Positions 16,722 to 25,500 of a stretch of DNA of 64,000 nucleotides are shown here, one piece after another; within the stretch, counting starts at the first letter, position 1; every line of letters begins with the position of its first letter. Under the pieces are notes generated by a model. That model was not told the DNA's origin. It worked only from the letters and a program-made list of their open reading frames with translations, and did not search any database. Source of the stretch: Streptomyces sp. NBC_00483 (GTDB lineage Bacteria > Actinomycetota > Actinomycetes > Streptomycetales > Streptomycetaceae); contig NZ_CP107880.1 of assembly GCF_036013745.1 (NCBI RefSeq), positions 9,300,001 to 9,364,000 of the forward strand. The letters are read 5' to 3'. A program made the translations under genes and the position numbers.

Positions 16722-17549
16722 TCAGGCGTCGGACCCGGGGGAGACGGGCGATGCGGGGGACATGGGTGGCGCCGCCAGGGCCGCGTCCGGACGGTCGCCC
16801 GGCTCCCCGCTCGCGGCAGCGAGCCCCCGACCGGTCTTGCGCAGATGCGTCCACAGTCCGAGGAAGCCGGCGAGGAAACCGCTGATCAGCCCGGACACGG
16901 CGTGGTTGGCCGCGTTGGCGGCGGCGTTCAAAGGCATGCCGACGACCAGGTAGTTGGCCACCGCGCTCATCACCGCGCCGATGACACCCCCGATCAGCCC
17001 GCTGACGAGCGACACACGGACCGCCGACGGGCCCGTGGACACGACGCGGCGCCCGGCGCCGGACGGCCCAGCCGTCGGCACGCCCTCGATGCCGAGGACC
17101 CGGTCGAGCGCCACCGGGCCCGGACCCGAGAGTGCGACGGCGAGGAAGCCGGCGATGAGCACCAGCGGAAACTCCGCGCCCGCGCCACTCGCGGCGCCCT
17201 GCTGCGGCGTGATGAATCCCGTGTCCGTATTGACCAGGGCCAGTGCGACACACAGGTGGACCGACAGCAGCAGCGCCGTGAGCCGGGACAGCAGCCCCAC
17301 CACGAGGAACAGTCCGCCGAGCGACTCACCGAGAGCCACGGCCCAGCCGACGGCCGAGGGCGCGGGGACGTCCAGGCTTGCGAGGAAGGCACCGAAGCCG
17401 TCGGGACCGTGCACCAGCTTGTCCACGCCGTGCACGGCCATGACGGCCCCGCAGGCGACCCGTGTCACGCACGGGCCGGCGGAACGCAGCCCGTGCAGCG
17501 GGGCGATGCCAAGGGCGCGCCGCAGCGCCGTGGTCCTGGAAGGGGCCAT
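16722..17549 (-). CDS. DoxX-family membrane protein with extra C-terminal membrane hairpin
   Basis: The 275-aa protein has a four-helix DoxX domain (RVACGAVMAVHGVDKLVHG; FLASLDVPAPSAVGWAVALGE; LGGLFLVVGLLSRLTALLL; EFPLVLIAGFLAVALSGPG) and, after a Pro/Gly linker, a second hydrophobic unit VSLVSGLIGGVIGAVMSAVANYLVVG that is not part of standard DoxX. Function of DoxX proteins is poorly defined; some take part in redox/thiosulfate metabolism. The ATG at 17549 follows AGAGGA; an ATG at 17576 lacks a site. Upstream of, and possibly co-transcribed with, the MBL gene. Confidence 0.8.
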   Translation of the reverse strand: MAPSRTTALRRALGIAPLHGLRSAGPCVTRVACGAVMAVHGVDKLVHGPDGFGAFLASLDVPAPSAVGWAVALGESLGGLFLVVGLLSRLTALLLSVHLCVALALVNTDTGFITPQQGAASGAGAEFPLVLIAGFLAVALSGPGPVALDRVLGIEGVPTAGPSGAGRRVVSTGPSAVRVSLVSGLIGGVIGAVMSAVANYLVVGMPLNAAANAANHAVSGLISGFLAGFLGLWTHLRKTGRGLAAASGEPGDRPDAALAAPPMSPASPVSPGSDA

Positions 17550-17743
17550 GACGGGGTCCTCTCGGAGGGGTGACATGCCGGTGCCTGGAGTGCGTCACGG
17601 GCACGTCGGCCGGTGACGTATGCGCAACTGTGCTGGTGACAGGCCCGGTTGGGAATCCTCCGGGTCATCGCGACTTCGGATGCCGCTCATCCACCGCGTG
17701 GATGCCGGGGGAGCGGAACATCGCATCCGCCCGCCCGGTCGAT

Positions 17744-18550
17744 TCAGGCCCCCGCCCCGCCGTCCACCGGCACCACCGCCCCGGTCACCATCGACGCCCG
17801 GTCGCTGAGGAGCCACGCCGCCGCCTCGGCGACCTCGCGGGGTTCGGCCATCCGGCCGAGGGGGATCGCCGACTTCACCTGCTCGACGATGCCGGGGGTC
17901 GCGGCCTCCCATGCGTCGATCATCTCGGTGGCCGTGCCGCCGGGAGTGAGGCCGTTCACCCGGATCCCGTCCGGGGCCCAACTGACCGCGGCGGTCTCGG
18001 TGATGCTGTTGAGCGCGCGCTTCATGGCGCCGTAGGCGGGCAGGGCGGGGTTCGCGCGGCGGCTGCCGATGCTCGACGTATTGACGATCGACCCGCCCCC
18101 GCCGCGTCGCATGAGTGCGGCCTCCGCGGTCATGGCGGTCCAGTGCGCGCGGAAGTTGACGGCGAACTGCTCGTCGATGTCCTCGTCGCTGGTGGTGTGG
18201 AGCGGTCCGGGTTGCTGGATCGCCGCGCCGTTGTTGAACGCGCCGTCGAGCCGGCCGTGCACGTCCTCCACGTGGTCGACCGCCGCGCGGATGCTGTCCC
18301 GGTCGGCCAGGTCCAGCGGGACGGCGTCGGCCACGCCGCCGTCGGCGCGGATCTCGGTGACGATGCGCTGGAGCGCTTCGGTGCCGCGCGAGGCGAGCAC
18401 CACGGCGGCGCCTTCCTGGGCGAAGAGGCGGGCGGCGGCCGCCCCGATGCCGCGGCTGGCGCCGGTGATGAACACGACCTTGCCGGCGAGCAGGCCGATG
18501 GGCGGGTGCGTCATGCGGTTCGTCATGTGGTTTGTCATGTGGTTCGTCAT
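17744..18550 (-). CDS. Short-chain dehydrogenase/reductase
   Basis: Classical SDR of 268 aa: cofactor motif TGASRGIGAAAARLF, FNNGAAIQ (NNAG-like variant), NTSSIGS, and catalytic Tyr/Lys in YGAMK, followed by PDGIRVNGLTPGGTATEM and an ending MVTGAVVPVDGGAGA. NADP/NAD-linked oxidoreductase with unknown substrate. Its N-terminus is a run of repeated MTN(H/R) units giving four in-frame ATGs. Divergent from the XRE-type regulator gene at 18637, its probable regulator. Confidence 0.92.
   Translation of the reverse strand: MTNHMTNHMTNRMTHPPIGLLAGKVVFITGASRGIGAAAARLFAQEGAAVVLASRGTEALQRIVTEIRADGGVADAVPLDLADRDSIRAAVDHVEDVHGRLDGAFNNGAAIQQPGPLHTTSDEDIDEQFAVNFRAHWTAMTAEAALMRRGGGGSIVNTSSIGSRRANPALPAYGAMKRALNSITETAAVSWAPDGIRVNGLTPGGTATEMIDAWEAATPGIVEQVKSAIPLGRMAEPREVAEAAAWLLSDRASMVTGAVVPVDGGAGA
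18512..18550 (-). repeat. 12-bp tandem repeat supplying four in-frame ATG codons
   Basis: ATG codons read on the minus strand at 18550, 18538, 18526 and 18514, each followed by ACRAACC(A/G)C. All four are in frame with the SDR gene. Which one is used cannot be decided from the sequence. Confidence 0.85.
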
Positions 18551-18636
18551 GAGGGGAGTGTCGGCGCGGTCCGCGGGTCCGATACAGGCACAACCGGTAC
18601 CAGGATGTGCGGCCGCGGGGCGGGCACACTGGGGGC

Positions 18637-19497
18637 ATGGACAAGCAGGAACTGGGTTCGTTCCTCCGCAGCCGCCGTGAGCGCCTCAAGCCGCAGGACG
18701 TCGGCCTGCCCTTTGGGGCGCGACGCCGGACACCGGGGCTTCGCCGCGAGGAAGTGGCGGTCCTCGCGCACATTTCCACGGAGTACTACGTCCGGCTCGA
18801 GCAGGGGCGGGCGCCGCGGCCGTCCGGTGAGGTGCTCGCCGGGATCGCGGGAGCGCTGCGGCTCACCGACGCCGAGGCCGACCACCTCCATGTCCTCGCG
18901 GGCACCGCACCGAATCGCAGCGGGCTGCACCGGCGCGACGTTCGCCCGAGCATCCTCGCGCTCCTCGCGCGGCTGCCGCAGACGGCCGCGTTCGTGACAT
19001 CCGCCGTGTTCGAGGTGCTTGCGTGGAACGACCTGACGGCCGCGCTCATGGAGGACTACGCCGAACTGGCCCCCGATGAGCGCAACTTGGCGCGCCGTGC
19101 CTTTCTCGGGCCGCAGCGTCCGCAGGCGCCGCTCTACGGGATCTCCGATGCCGCCGAGTTCCGTCAGCACGTCGTCATGGAGCTGCGGGCCGCCCTCGCC
19201 CGCTACCCGGAGGATCCCGCGGTCGCCGGTCTCGTCGCCGAACTGCGCGACGAGAGCCGCGAGTTCGCCCGGCTGTGGGAGCTGCGCGACGTGCACGCGG
19301 CGCCGACCCTCACCAAGACGTTCCACCACCCGGTCGTCGGAGAGGTCACCGTCGACTGCGACGCCCTCGCACTCACCGACCGCGACCAGCGCCTCGTGCT
19401 GTACAGCGCGCCACCCGGATCCCGGGACGCCGAGACGTTGGCCCTGCTGGGCGTGGTCGGTGCTGACGGGGGCGGGGTCCTGCCCCGGGCCACGTAA
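18637..19497 (+). CDS. XRE-family regulator with MmyB-like ligand domain
   Basis: The 286-aa protein starts MDKQELGSFLRSRRERL and has the helix-turn-helix GLRREEVAVLAHISTEYYVRLEQGR, strongly typical of streptomycete XRE/MmyB regulators. The C-terminal half (FEVLAWNDLTAALMEDYAEL; FHHPVVGEVTVDCDAL) is the MmyB-like PAS-fold ligand domain. The ATG at 18637 is chosen by homology to the MDK(Q)ELG start. It is divergent from the SDR gene and likely represses it until a ligand binds. Confidence 0.92.
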   Translation: MDKQELGSFLRSRRERLKPQDVGLPFGARRRTPGLRREEVAVLAHISTEYYVRLEQGRAPRPSGEVLAGIAGALRLTDAEADHLHVLAGTAPNRSGLHRRDVRPSILALLARLPQTAAFVTSAVFEVLAWNDLTAALMEDYAELAPDERNLARRAFLGPQRPQAPLYGISDAAEFRQHVVMELRAALARYPEDPAVAGLVAELRDESREFARLWELRDVHAAPTLTKTFHHPVVGEVTVDCDALALTDRDQRLVLYSAPPGSRDAETLALLGVVGADGGGVLPRAT

Positions 19498-19513
19498 CCG
19501 CTGCCGAGGACCC

Positions 19514-20185
19514 TCAACCCGCCGGTCGGTACTCCTGCTCGGGGCGCCCCGTGGCCCCGTACCGCAGTCGCATGCGCAGCAGGCCGTCCGTGCACAGGCC
19601 CGCGAGGTGGCGTTGGGCCGTGGCGCGGGAGATGCCGATGGAGTGGCCCACCTCCGCGGCGGACAGGGCGGCGTCGGCCCCCCGGACGGTGGTGAGTACC
19701 AGTTGGCGGGTGGCGGCGTGTGCGCCGGTGGGGCGGTCGCGGCGCGGTGGGGGAGCGAAGAGCGTGGCCACCGCTTCGTCGATCGTGTCCTGGTCGACGT
19801 GCGGGGAGTCCAATGTGCGGCGGTAGCGGGCGTAGCCGCGAAGGCGGTCGATCAGGCGCTGCGGAGGGAACGGCTTCGCCAGGTAGGTGAGCGCGCCGGC
19901 CGACAGTGCTGCCCGGACAGTTTGTCCCTCCGTCGCCGCGCTCAACACGAAGCAGTCGCAGGGTAGTTCGCGGACCAGGTCCACGCCGGAGCCGTCCGGG
20001 AGGTACACGTCCACCAGGGCCAGGTCGACCTGCCGCTCCCGTACGATCTCGCGCGCCTGCTGGGCCGACTGCGCGGTGGCCACCACCGTGAATCCGGGGG
20101 CCTGCGCCACGTGGGAGGCGTGCAGGCCTGCCACGTGGAAGTCGTCGTCCACCACCAGCACCGACAGCGTGGTCCTCTCGCTCAC
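19514..20185 (-). CDS. Response regulator, CitB/DcuR type
   Basis: The 223-aa protein has a receiver domain: acidic pair VVDDDF (about residues 12-14), phospho-acceptor Asp in LALVDVYLPDGSG, Lys in YLAKPF. The C-terminal part (SAAEVGHSIGISRATAQRHLAGL) is the winged-helix of the CitB/DctR class. Its start overlaps the stop of the sensor kinase gene by 4 nt (ATGA). With the kinase it probably controls the divergent GntP-type permease. Confidence 0.93.
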   Translation of the reverse strand: MSERTTLSVLVVDDDFHVAGLHASHVAQAPGFTVVATAQSAQQAREIVRERQVDLALVDVYLPDGSGVDLVRELPCDCFVLSAATEGQTVRAALSAGALTYLAKPFPPQRLIDRLRGYARYRRTLDSPHVDQDTIDEAVATLFAPPPRRDRPTGAHAATRQLVLTTVRGADAALSAAEVGHSIGISRATAQRHLAGLCTDGLLRMRLRYGATGRPEQEYRPAG

Positions 20186-21897
20186 CGTGCCTCCTCCAGT
20201 ACGCCCGGCAGCCGTGCCACGAACACGGCGCCGCCGGGATCCTCGTCGTTGCCCGGGCCGCCCGGTGTCACAAGCTCGACCTCTCCGCCACGGCTCCGTG
20301 CGATCTGCCGCACCAGCGCAAGCCCGACGCCCCGGCCGCCGGGCGTCGAGGTGTCCTCCTTGGACGAGACACCCTCCTCGAAGATGTCCTCGGCGTGGGC
20401 CAACGGGACACCGTCGCCGCTGTCCGCCACGGTGATCACGAGCGTCGTGCCGTGCGTCATCAGTTCCACTTCCATCCGTCGTGATGTGCGGCTGCCCTCC
20501 CCCGCGGCGTGCACGGCGTTGTCGAGCAGGTTGCCGAGGACGGTGGTGACATCGACCGGTTCGGTGACGGGGGAGTCGATCCAGGTGCCCTCGCCGAGGG
20601 TCAGCTCCACGCCGTTCTCGCGTGCCTGGGCCGCCTTCGCGCGCAGGAAGGTGCGCAGGTACGCGTCGTCCACCGCGTCCAGGCCGGGCAGGGAGACCGA
20701 CGTCGAGCCCGTGCCGAGGAGTTCCTCCAGGTAGCGGGCCGCCTGTGTCAGATGGCCGCCGTGGACCAGGCCTGCCACCACGTGCAGCCGGTTGCTGAAC
20801 TCGTGGCGCTGGGCGCGCAGTGCCATACCCATCGCCTGCACCGCGTCCAGCTGCCGCGTCAGCGACTCGACGTCCGTACGGTCCTTGACGGTGACGAGCG
20901 TGCCCAGGTCCCGGTCGGCCCTGCGCACCCGCCGGGCCGACACCACGAGGACCCGTTCGCCCGCCGTGGTCACCACCGGTTCACCGCCCCCGCCGTCCGG
21001 CCGGGCCGCGCGGGCCACCGCCAACACCCGTGGGTTGAGGCCCCATTCGGACACCGGGGCGCCCACCGGTCCGTCCACCGCGAGCAGCCGCCGCGCCTCG
21101 TCGTTGACGACCGTCACCCGCTCCCGCGCGTCGAGCGCGAGCACACCGTCGCCGATGCCGTGCAGCACCGCCTCCTGCTCCTGCACGAGACCCACCAGTT
21201 CCTCCGGCTCCAGGCCGAGGGTGAGCCGTCGCCACCGCCGGGCGAGCGCGGCGGAGGCCATCACACCCACGAGCAGTGCCACCGCCAGGCAGGCCAGACC
21301 GACAATGAGTACGCGGACGACCTGGTCGTGCACGTGGCTCGCGGCGACCCCCGCGTTGGCCTCGCCCACCACACGACGGCTGTGCGGGGCGTAGACGGGG
21401 ACCTTCGCCACGATCTCCTCGCCGAGGTGCGCGTGGTCGTGGTCGAGCACCTCGTGCCCGGCGAGCGCACGTGACGGGTCGGTGCTCACCATGCGTCCGA
21501 GCTGGCTCTTCTGCGGGTGGGCGAGGCGGACGCCGCGGTCGTCCGTGACCACCACGAACAGCGATCCGGTACGGGCCCGGGCGGCCTGCGCCAGCGCCTG
21601 CACCGGTCCTTCGGCGAGGGCGTCGATCTCCTTCTCCGCGCGGGCCCTGCGGTGTCCGTCGCCGGACACGGAGTAGCGGGCCGCCTGCGCACGGACGACC
21701 GGGTTCGCGGCGACGGTGCGGGCCACGCCCAGCGCCCGCAGCTGGTACTCGCGCTCGACATGGCGATCGTTGACGTATGCGAAGGCCCCGAAGGCGGCGG
21801 TGAGGGCGAGCGCGACGACTGCGCTCTGCAGCAGCAGTACCTGGGTACGCAGCCGCAGGCGTCGACTGCGCCACCGCTTGGACCTGGAGAACCTCAC
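20182..21897 (-). CDS. Sensor histidine kinase, CitA/DcuS type
   Basis: The 571-aa membrane kinase has a first membrane helix near residues 18-40, an extracytoplasmic PAS/Cache-like sensor (GSLFVVVTDDRGVRLAHP, GRMVSTDPSRALAGHE), a second helix (VLIVGLACLAVALLVGVMAS), a cytoplasmic PAS domain (LHGIGDGVLALDARERVTVVN), the phospho-acceptor His in QRHEFSNRLHVVAGL, and an ATPase domain with NLLDNAVHAA and GRGVGLALVRQIA. CitA/DcuS kinases sense carboxylates such as citrate, fumarate or malate. The GTG at 21897 is preferred; a GTG at 21957 has no ribosome site. Operon with the regulator. Confidence 0.93.
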   Translation of the reverse strand: MRFSRSKRWRSRRLRLRTQVLLLQSAVVALALTAAFGAFAYVNDRHVEREYQLRALGVARTVAANPVVRAQAARYSVSGDGHRRARAEKEIDALAEGPVQALAQAARARTGSLFVVVTDDRGVRLAHPQKSQLGRMVSTDPSRALAGHEVLDHDHAHLGEEIVAKVPVYAPHSRRVVGEANAGVAASHVHDQVVRVLIVGLACLAVALLVGVMASAALARRWRRLTLGLEPEELVGLVQEQEAVLHGIGDGVLALDARERVTVVNDEARRLLAVDGPVGAPVSEWGLNPRVLAVARAARPDGGGGEPVVTTAGERVLVVSARRVRRADRDLGTLVTVKDRTDVESLTRQLDAVQAMGMALRAQRHEFSNRLHVVAGLVHGGHLTQAARYLEELLGTGSTSVSLPGLDAVDDAYLRTFLRAKAAQARENGVELTLGEGTWIDSPVTEPVDVTTVLGNLLDNAVHAAGEGSRTSRRMEVELMTHGTTLVITVADSGDGVPLAHAEDIFEEGVSSKEDTSTPGGRGVGLALVRQIARSRGGEVELVTPGGPGNDEDPGGAVFVARLPGVLEEAR

Positions 21898-22129
21898 GTC
21901 GCGACGGTATCCGCCGCCTCTCGCGGGACCTTCAGGGGCCCCGTCCCGGACGTGCACTCAATGAGCACAACCCGCACAAGGCGGGTTTCGCGGCTTGCGC
22001 GCGCAACCTGTTCGGCGCGGATCGCAGCGGGATACGTTCACCCGGATCATCCCCCGGCCGACCCCGTGTGCGTTCGCCGATCCGTTGCTGATCCTTCCTG
22101 CCCGAGCCGCTTTGACCAGGAGTTTCCCC

Positions 22130-22195
22130 ATGACGCCACCCACCGCAGAGGCCAGGGACGGCCTGCGCGACAGCACGCGCGGAGGTTGCCGGTGA
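22130..22195 (+). CDS. Possible 21-codon leader peptide upstream of the GntP-type permease
   Basis: ATG at 22130 is preceded by AGGAG (22118-22122) at ideal spacing, and reads MTPPTAEARDGLRDSTRGGC plus Arg before a TGA that overlaps the permease GTG by 3 nt within GTGA. The permease has its own GGAGG inside this ORF. A coupled leader peptide is plausible; coding cannot be proved from 21 codons. Confidence 0.4.
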   Translation: MTPPTAEARDGLRDSTRGGCR

Positions 22196-23610
22196 CCACG
22201 CACACCTGGGGACTCCTGGCCATCCTCGTCCTGTCCATCGTCGCGCTGATCGCACTGATCAACTCGCGGCTGCGCCTGCACCCCTTCGTGGCCCTGACGC
22301 TGGTCTCGCTCGCCGCGGCCGTCGCCGCCGGTGAACCCGCGGAGAAGATCGCCGAGTCACTGGAGACGGGCGCGGGCTCGATCCTCGGCGACGTCGGTGT
22401 GACCCTCGCCTTCGGAGCGATGCTGGGTCGGCTGCTGTCCGACTCCGGAGCCACCGACCGCATCGCCCGGCTCATCGTCCACCGGGCCGGTCGCAGATCG
22501 CTGCCGTGGTACATGGCCGGTGCGGCGTTCGTCATCGGCATCCCGATGTTCTTCGAGGTCGGCCTCATCGTGCTGCTGCCGCTGATCTTCAGCGTGGCGC
22601 GGCGGCTGCGCGACGACCACGACGTCAAGGGCTCCCCGTACGTGGCCCTCGCCGCCCCGGCGATCGCCGCCCTGTGCACCCTGCACGGCATGGTGCCGCC
22701 GCACCCGGGACCGCTGATCGGGGTGAACGGCCTGCACGCCAACCTCGGTCTGACCATCGGCGTCGGCCTGGTGTGCGCGATACCCACGGTCATCCTCGCG
22801 GGCCCCGTCTACGGCCGGTGGATCGCGCCGCGCCTCGACGTCCGGCCGGACCGGGCGCTCGTCGCCCAGTTCACCGGTGACCGAGCCGCTGATGCCGACG
22901 CCGGCACCTCGGCCGACACCACGGAGGCCGGCCGGCCGCGCCGCAGCGTGCCCACCGGCTGGGCGGTCGCCGCGGTCCTGGTCCCCGTCGTCCTGATGCT
23001 CCTGAACACGGTCGCCGACCTCGTGCCCGCGCTGCCCGCGGGGCTGCGGCACACCCTCGCCCTGACCGGCTCGCCGGTCGTCGCGATGTTCTTCGGCCTG
23101 CTCTTCGCGCTGTTCGTCGTGGCACTGCCCAGCGGAGTGGGCGGCGAGGCGATCCGTGACTCCCTGGGCGAGAGCCTGCGGTCCGTGGCCGGCATCCTGC
23201 TGATCATCGCGGGCGGCGGCGCGTTCAACCAGGTCCTCGAGGACTCCGGCATCGGCAAGGCGGTGGAGTCGGCCGCCTCGGGCGCACACCTCAACGTACT
23301 CGTCCTGGGCTGGCTGTTGGCCCTGCTGCTGTCGTTCTCGACGGGCTCCGCGACGGTGGGCATCGTCGCCGCCACCGGAGTCCTTGCTCCGATGGCCGCC
23401 ACGGAGTCGAGCCTTGCCACGTCGCTGCTCGTCGTCGCCATCGGCGCGGGTTCCGTGGGCCTCAACTACGTGAACCACGCGGGATTCTGGCTGGTCAAGG
23501 AGTCCTTCGGGATGACACTCGGTCAGGCCACCAAGTCCCACACCGTCATCCAGACACTGGTGAGTGTCTGCGGACTGCTGATGACACTTCTGCTGTCGCT
23601 TTTGGCATGA
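22192..23610 (+). CDS. GntP-family gluconate/carboxylate:H+ symporter
   Basis: The 472-aa polytopic membrane protein has about 12 hydrophobic segments. It shows GntP marks: NSRLRLHPFVALTLVSL, GSILGDVGVTLAFGAMLGRLL, FFEVGLIVLLPL, LHGMVPPHPGPL, GGAFNQVLEDSGIG, GSATVGIVAATGVL and NHAGFWLVKE. The family imports gluconate or related hydroxy acids. The GTG at 22192 has GGAGG at 22181-22185. It is divergent from the CitA/CitB-like two-component system, which likely induces it in response to the substrate. Confidence 0.94.
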   Translation: MTTHTWGLLAILVLSIVALIALINSRLRLHPFVALTLVSLAAAVAAGEPAEKIAESLETGAGSILGDVGVTLAFGAMLGRLLSDSGATDRIARLIVHRAGRRSLPWYMAGAAFVIGIPMFFEVGLIVLLPLIFSVARRLRDDHDVKGSPYVALAAPAIAALCTLHGMVPPHPGPLIGVNGLHANLGLTIGVGLVCAIPTVILAGPVYGRWIAPRLDVRPDRALVAQFTGDRAADADAGTSADTTEAGRPRRSVPTGWAVAAVLVPVVLMLLNTVADLVPALPAGLRHTLALTGSPVVAMFFGLLFALFVVALPSGVGGEAIRDSLGESLRSVAGILLIIAGGGAFNQVLEDSGIGKAVESAASGAHLNVLVLGWLLALLLSFSTGSATVGIVAATGVLAPMAATESSLATSLLVVAIGAGSVGLNYVNHAGFWLVKESFGMTLGQATKSHTVIQTLVSVCGLLMTLLLSLLA

Positions 23611-23781
23611 CGCGGTGACGAGGATGCGAAGGTCCCGTCGGGACACGTGAAGGCTCCACACATCCCTCTCCACCGCTTTGACCTCGGCGGAGAGGGGTCA
23701 ATAGGTTCGGGCGCCGAGTACTTCCCCGCGTACTCCCTTGTCCTGCCACGGACTTGACCCGCCACGGAACGGAGCTTCCCC

Positions 23782-24792
23782 GTGTCATCCCTTGACGCGT
23801 TCACGTCGTATCCCCTCAGCAGCGAGAACCCCGTGACCGGCGCCCCCGAGTGGCTGCGGGACAACCTCGGCACGTTCGTCGGCGTTCCGCTCCGCATCCT
23901 CCTGATCGTTCTCGGTGCCATGCTGGTGCGCGCGCTCGCCCAGCGGGCCATAACCCGGACCGTGAACAGGGTTTTGCAGGCCAACGAGCACGGCAGTGAG
24001 CCGCGGCGCACCACCCGCGGTCCCGCCGTGCTGCAGCGCGATGCCTCCCGGGCGCAGGAGCGGCGCGAGCAGCGGGCGCGCACCATCGGCTCGGTGCTCA
24101 GCAGCATCGTGACCATCGTCATCTCCGTCATGGGCCTGGCCATGATCCTCGACCAGATCGGCATCGCGCTCGGCCCGCTGCTCGCCAGCGCCGGAGTGGT
24201 GGGTCTGGCGATCGGCTTCGGCGCGCAGAGCCTCGTCGCCGACTATCTGGCCGGAATGCTCATCATGATCGAGGACCAGTACGGCGTCGGTGACTCGGTC
24301 GACCTCGGCGAGGCCATCGGCGAGGTCGAGCACGTCGGCCTCCGCCTCACCCAGGTCCGCGACCTCAACGGTGGCCTGTGGCACATCCGCAACGGCGAGA
24401 TCATGCGCGTCCGCAACGACAGCCAGGAGTGGGCCCGCGCGGTGCTCGACGTGTCGGTGGCGTACGACTCCAACCTGGAGAAGGTCTTCGCCGTGCTGGA
24501 GGAGACCGGCATGTCGCTGCGCGAGGACCACGCCTACAACGGCGTCCTGCTGGAGGACCCGTCGGTGTGGGGTGTGCAGTCCATCGAGGCCGACGGCATC
24601 GTGGTGCGGCTCGTCGTGAAGACCGCGCCGCTGAAGCAGTGGGCCGTCACGCGCGAGCTGCGCCGCCGCGCCAAGGAGGCCCTCGACGCGGCCGGCATCG
24701 AACTCCCCTTCCCGCAGCGCGCGGTGTGGGTGCGCGGCGCCAAGGACGCCGACGCGGAGGACACTCGCGCGGACGCCCCGCTCTCGCGCTGA
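23782..24792 (+). CDS. Small-conductance mechanosensitive channel, MscS family
   Basis: The 336-aa channel has an early membrane helix (VPLRILLIVLGAMLV), a charged cytoplasmic loop rich in Arg/Glu, then IGSVLSSIVTIVISVMGLAMIL and the pore helix LLASAGVVGLAIGFGAQSLVADYLAGM, followed by the beta domain (GVGDSVDLGEAIGEVEHVGLRLT, VRNDSQEWARAVLDV). It releases solutes on hypo-osmotic shock. The GTG at 23782 follows GGAG. Stands alone between the permease and a convergent SUKH-like gene. Confidence 0.95.
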   Translation: MSSLDAFTSYPLSSENPVTGAPEWLRDNLGTFVGVPLRILLIVLGAMLVRALAQRAITRTVNRVLQANEHGSEPRRTTRGPAVLQRDASRAQERREQRARTIGSVLSSIVTIVISVMGLAMILDQIGIALGPLLASAGVVGLAIGFGAQSLVADYLAGMLIMIEDQYGVGDSVDLGEAIGEVEHVGLRLTQVRDLNGGLWHIRNGEIMRVRNDSQEWARAVLDVSVAYDSNLEKVFAVLEETGMSLREDHAYNGVLLEDPSVWGVQSIEADGIVVRLVVKTAPLKQWAVTRELRRRAKEALDAAGIELPFPQRAVWVRGAKDADAEDTRADAPLSR

Positions 24793-24857
24793 GCGGCACC
24801 GACGTCACCCGCAGGCGGCACTGACGTCACCCGTATTCGGCACCGAGGTCACCCGTA
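24793..24857. repeat. Three tandem ~22-bp repeats between convergent genes
   Basis: Copies at 24793-24814, 24815-24837 and 24838-24857 share CGGCAC(C/T)GA(C/G)GTCACCCG. The third copy runs into the 3' end of the minus-strand gene. They fill the whole gap after the MscS stop. Confidence 0.85.
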
Positions 24858-25460
24858 GAGCGAGCGCGCTCCCGGTGAGCCGTCCGCGAAGCGCTGGCCC
24901 ATGGCGATCTCGTCCCCGATCACCGACCAGAGGGTCTCGTCGTGGAGGAAGGGGAGCGGGTCGACACTGCTCGTCTCCTTGCGGATCCGCTCGACCTCGC
25001 GGTCCAGGCGCTCGAACCCGGCCTCCTCGCCCTCGTCGCCGAACGTGAACTCCTCCAGTACGCGCTGGAAATGGAGCGTCACGTGGATGAGTGAGGAGAC
25101 ATCGGCGTGGAGCTCCTGCACGGTCTCCTCGTCCGTGTCGACGGCGTACACCTTGCCGGAACCGGGGTCGAGGGCGAGGTGTGCGTTGAGCAGCCAGCCG
25201 ATGACGGGCCAGCTGCCCGCGTCCGGCGGAGCGTCCTCGAAGTCCTCGGTGTCGGCGACGTCCTGGACGAGGGACAGTCCGCCGGACTCCGCGGAGGACT
25301 CGTAGGGCAGGAGTGTCCCGGTGGGGACGCCGACGGTCCGCAGGAGGCGTACGCCCTCGGTGTCCGCGACGGACGGCGGGAAGGCGGTGGCGGGCAGCGT
25401 CGCGAGCCGGTCCTCGCCGAAGGTGTCGGCGAGGACGTCGCGGGTGACGTCGAAGAGCAT
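24849..25460 (-). CDS. SUKH-4-like protein (immunity-type fold), no toxin visible nearby
   Basis: The 203-aa cytosolic protein starts MLFDVTRDVLADTFGEDRLATLPA, then has FPPSVADTEGVRLLRTVGVP, WPVIGWLLNAHLALDPGSGKVYAVDTDEE and a helical LHADVSSLIHVTLHFQRVLEEF. The order (entry helix, 'fL...G.P' segment, 'i.ld...G.v...d', late helices) matches SUKH-4 proteins, which neutralise polymorphic toxins or act as free-standing modules in streptomycetes. No toxin gene is adjacent, so this would be an orphan immunity protein or a housekeeping relative. Assignment is by pattern. Confidence 0.68.
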   Translation of the reverse strand: MLFDVTRDVLADTFGEDRLATLPATAFPPSVADTEGVRLLRTVGVPTGTLLPYESSAESGGLSLVQDVADTEDFEDAPPDAGSWPVIGWLLNAHLALDPGSGKVYAVDTDEETVQELHADVSSLIHVTLHFQRVLEEFTFGDEGEEAGFERLDREVERIRKETSSVDPLPFLHDETLWSVIGDEIAMGQRFADGSPGARSLYG

Positions 25461-25500
25461 GGCTGGAACGGGCTCCGAACTCTCGGGTGGGGCGGCGGGA

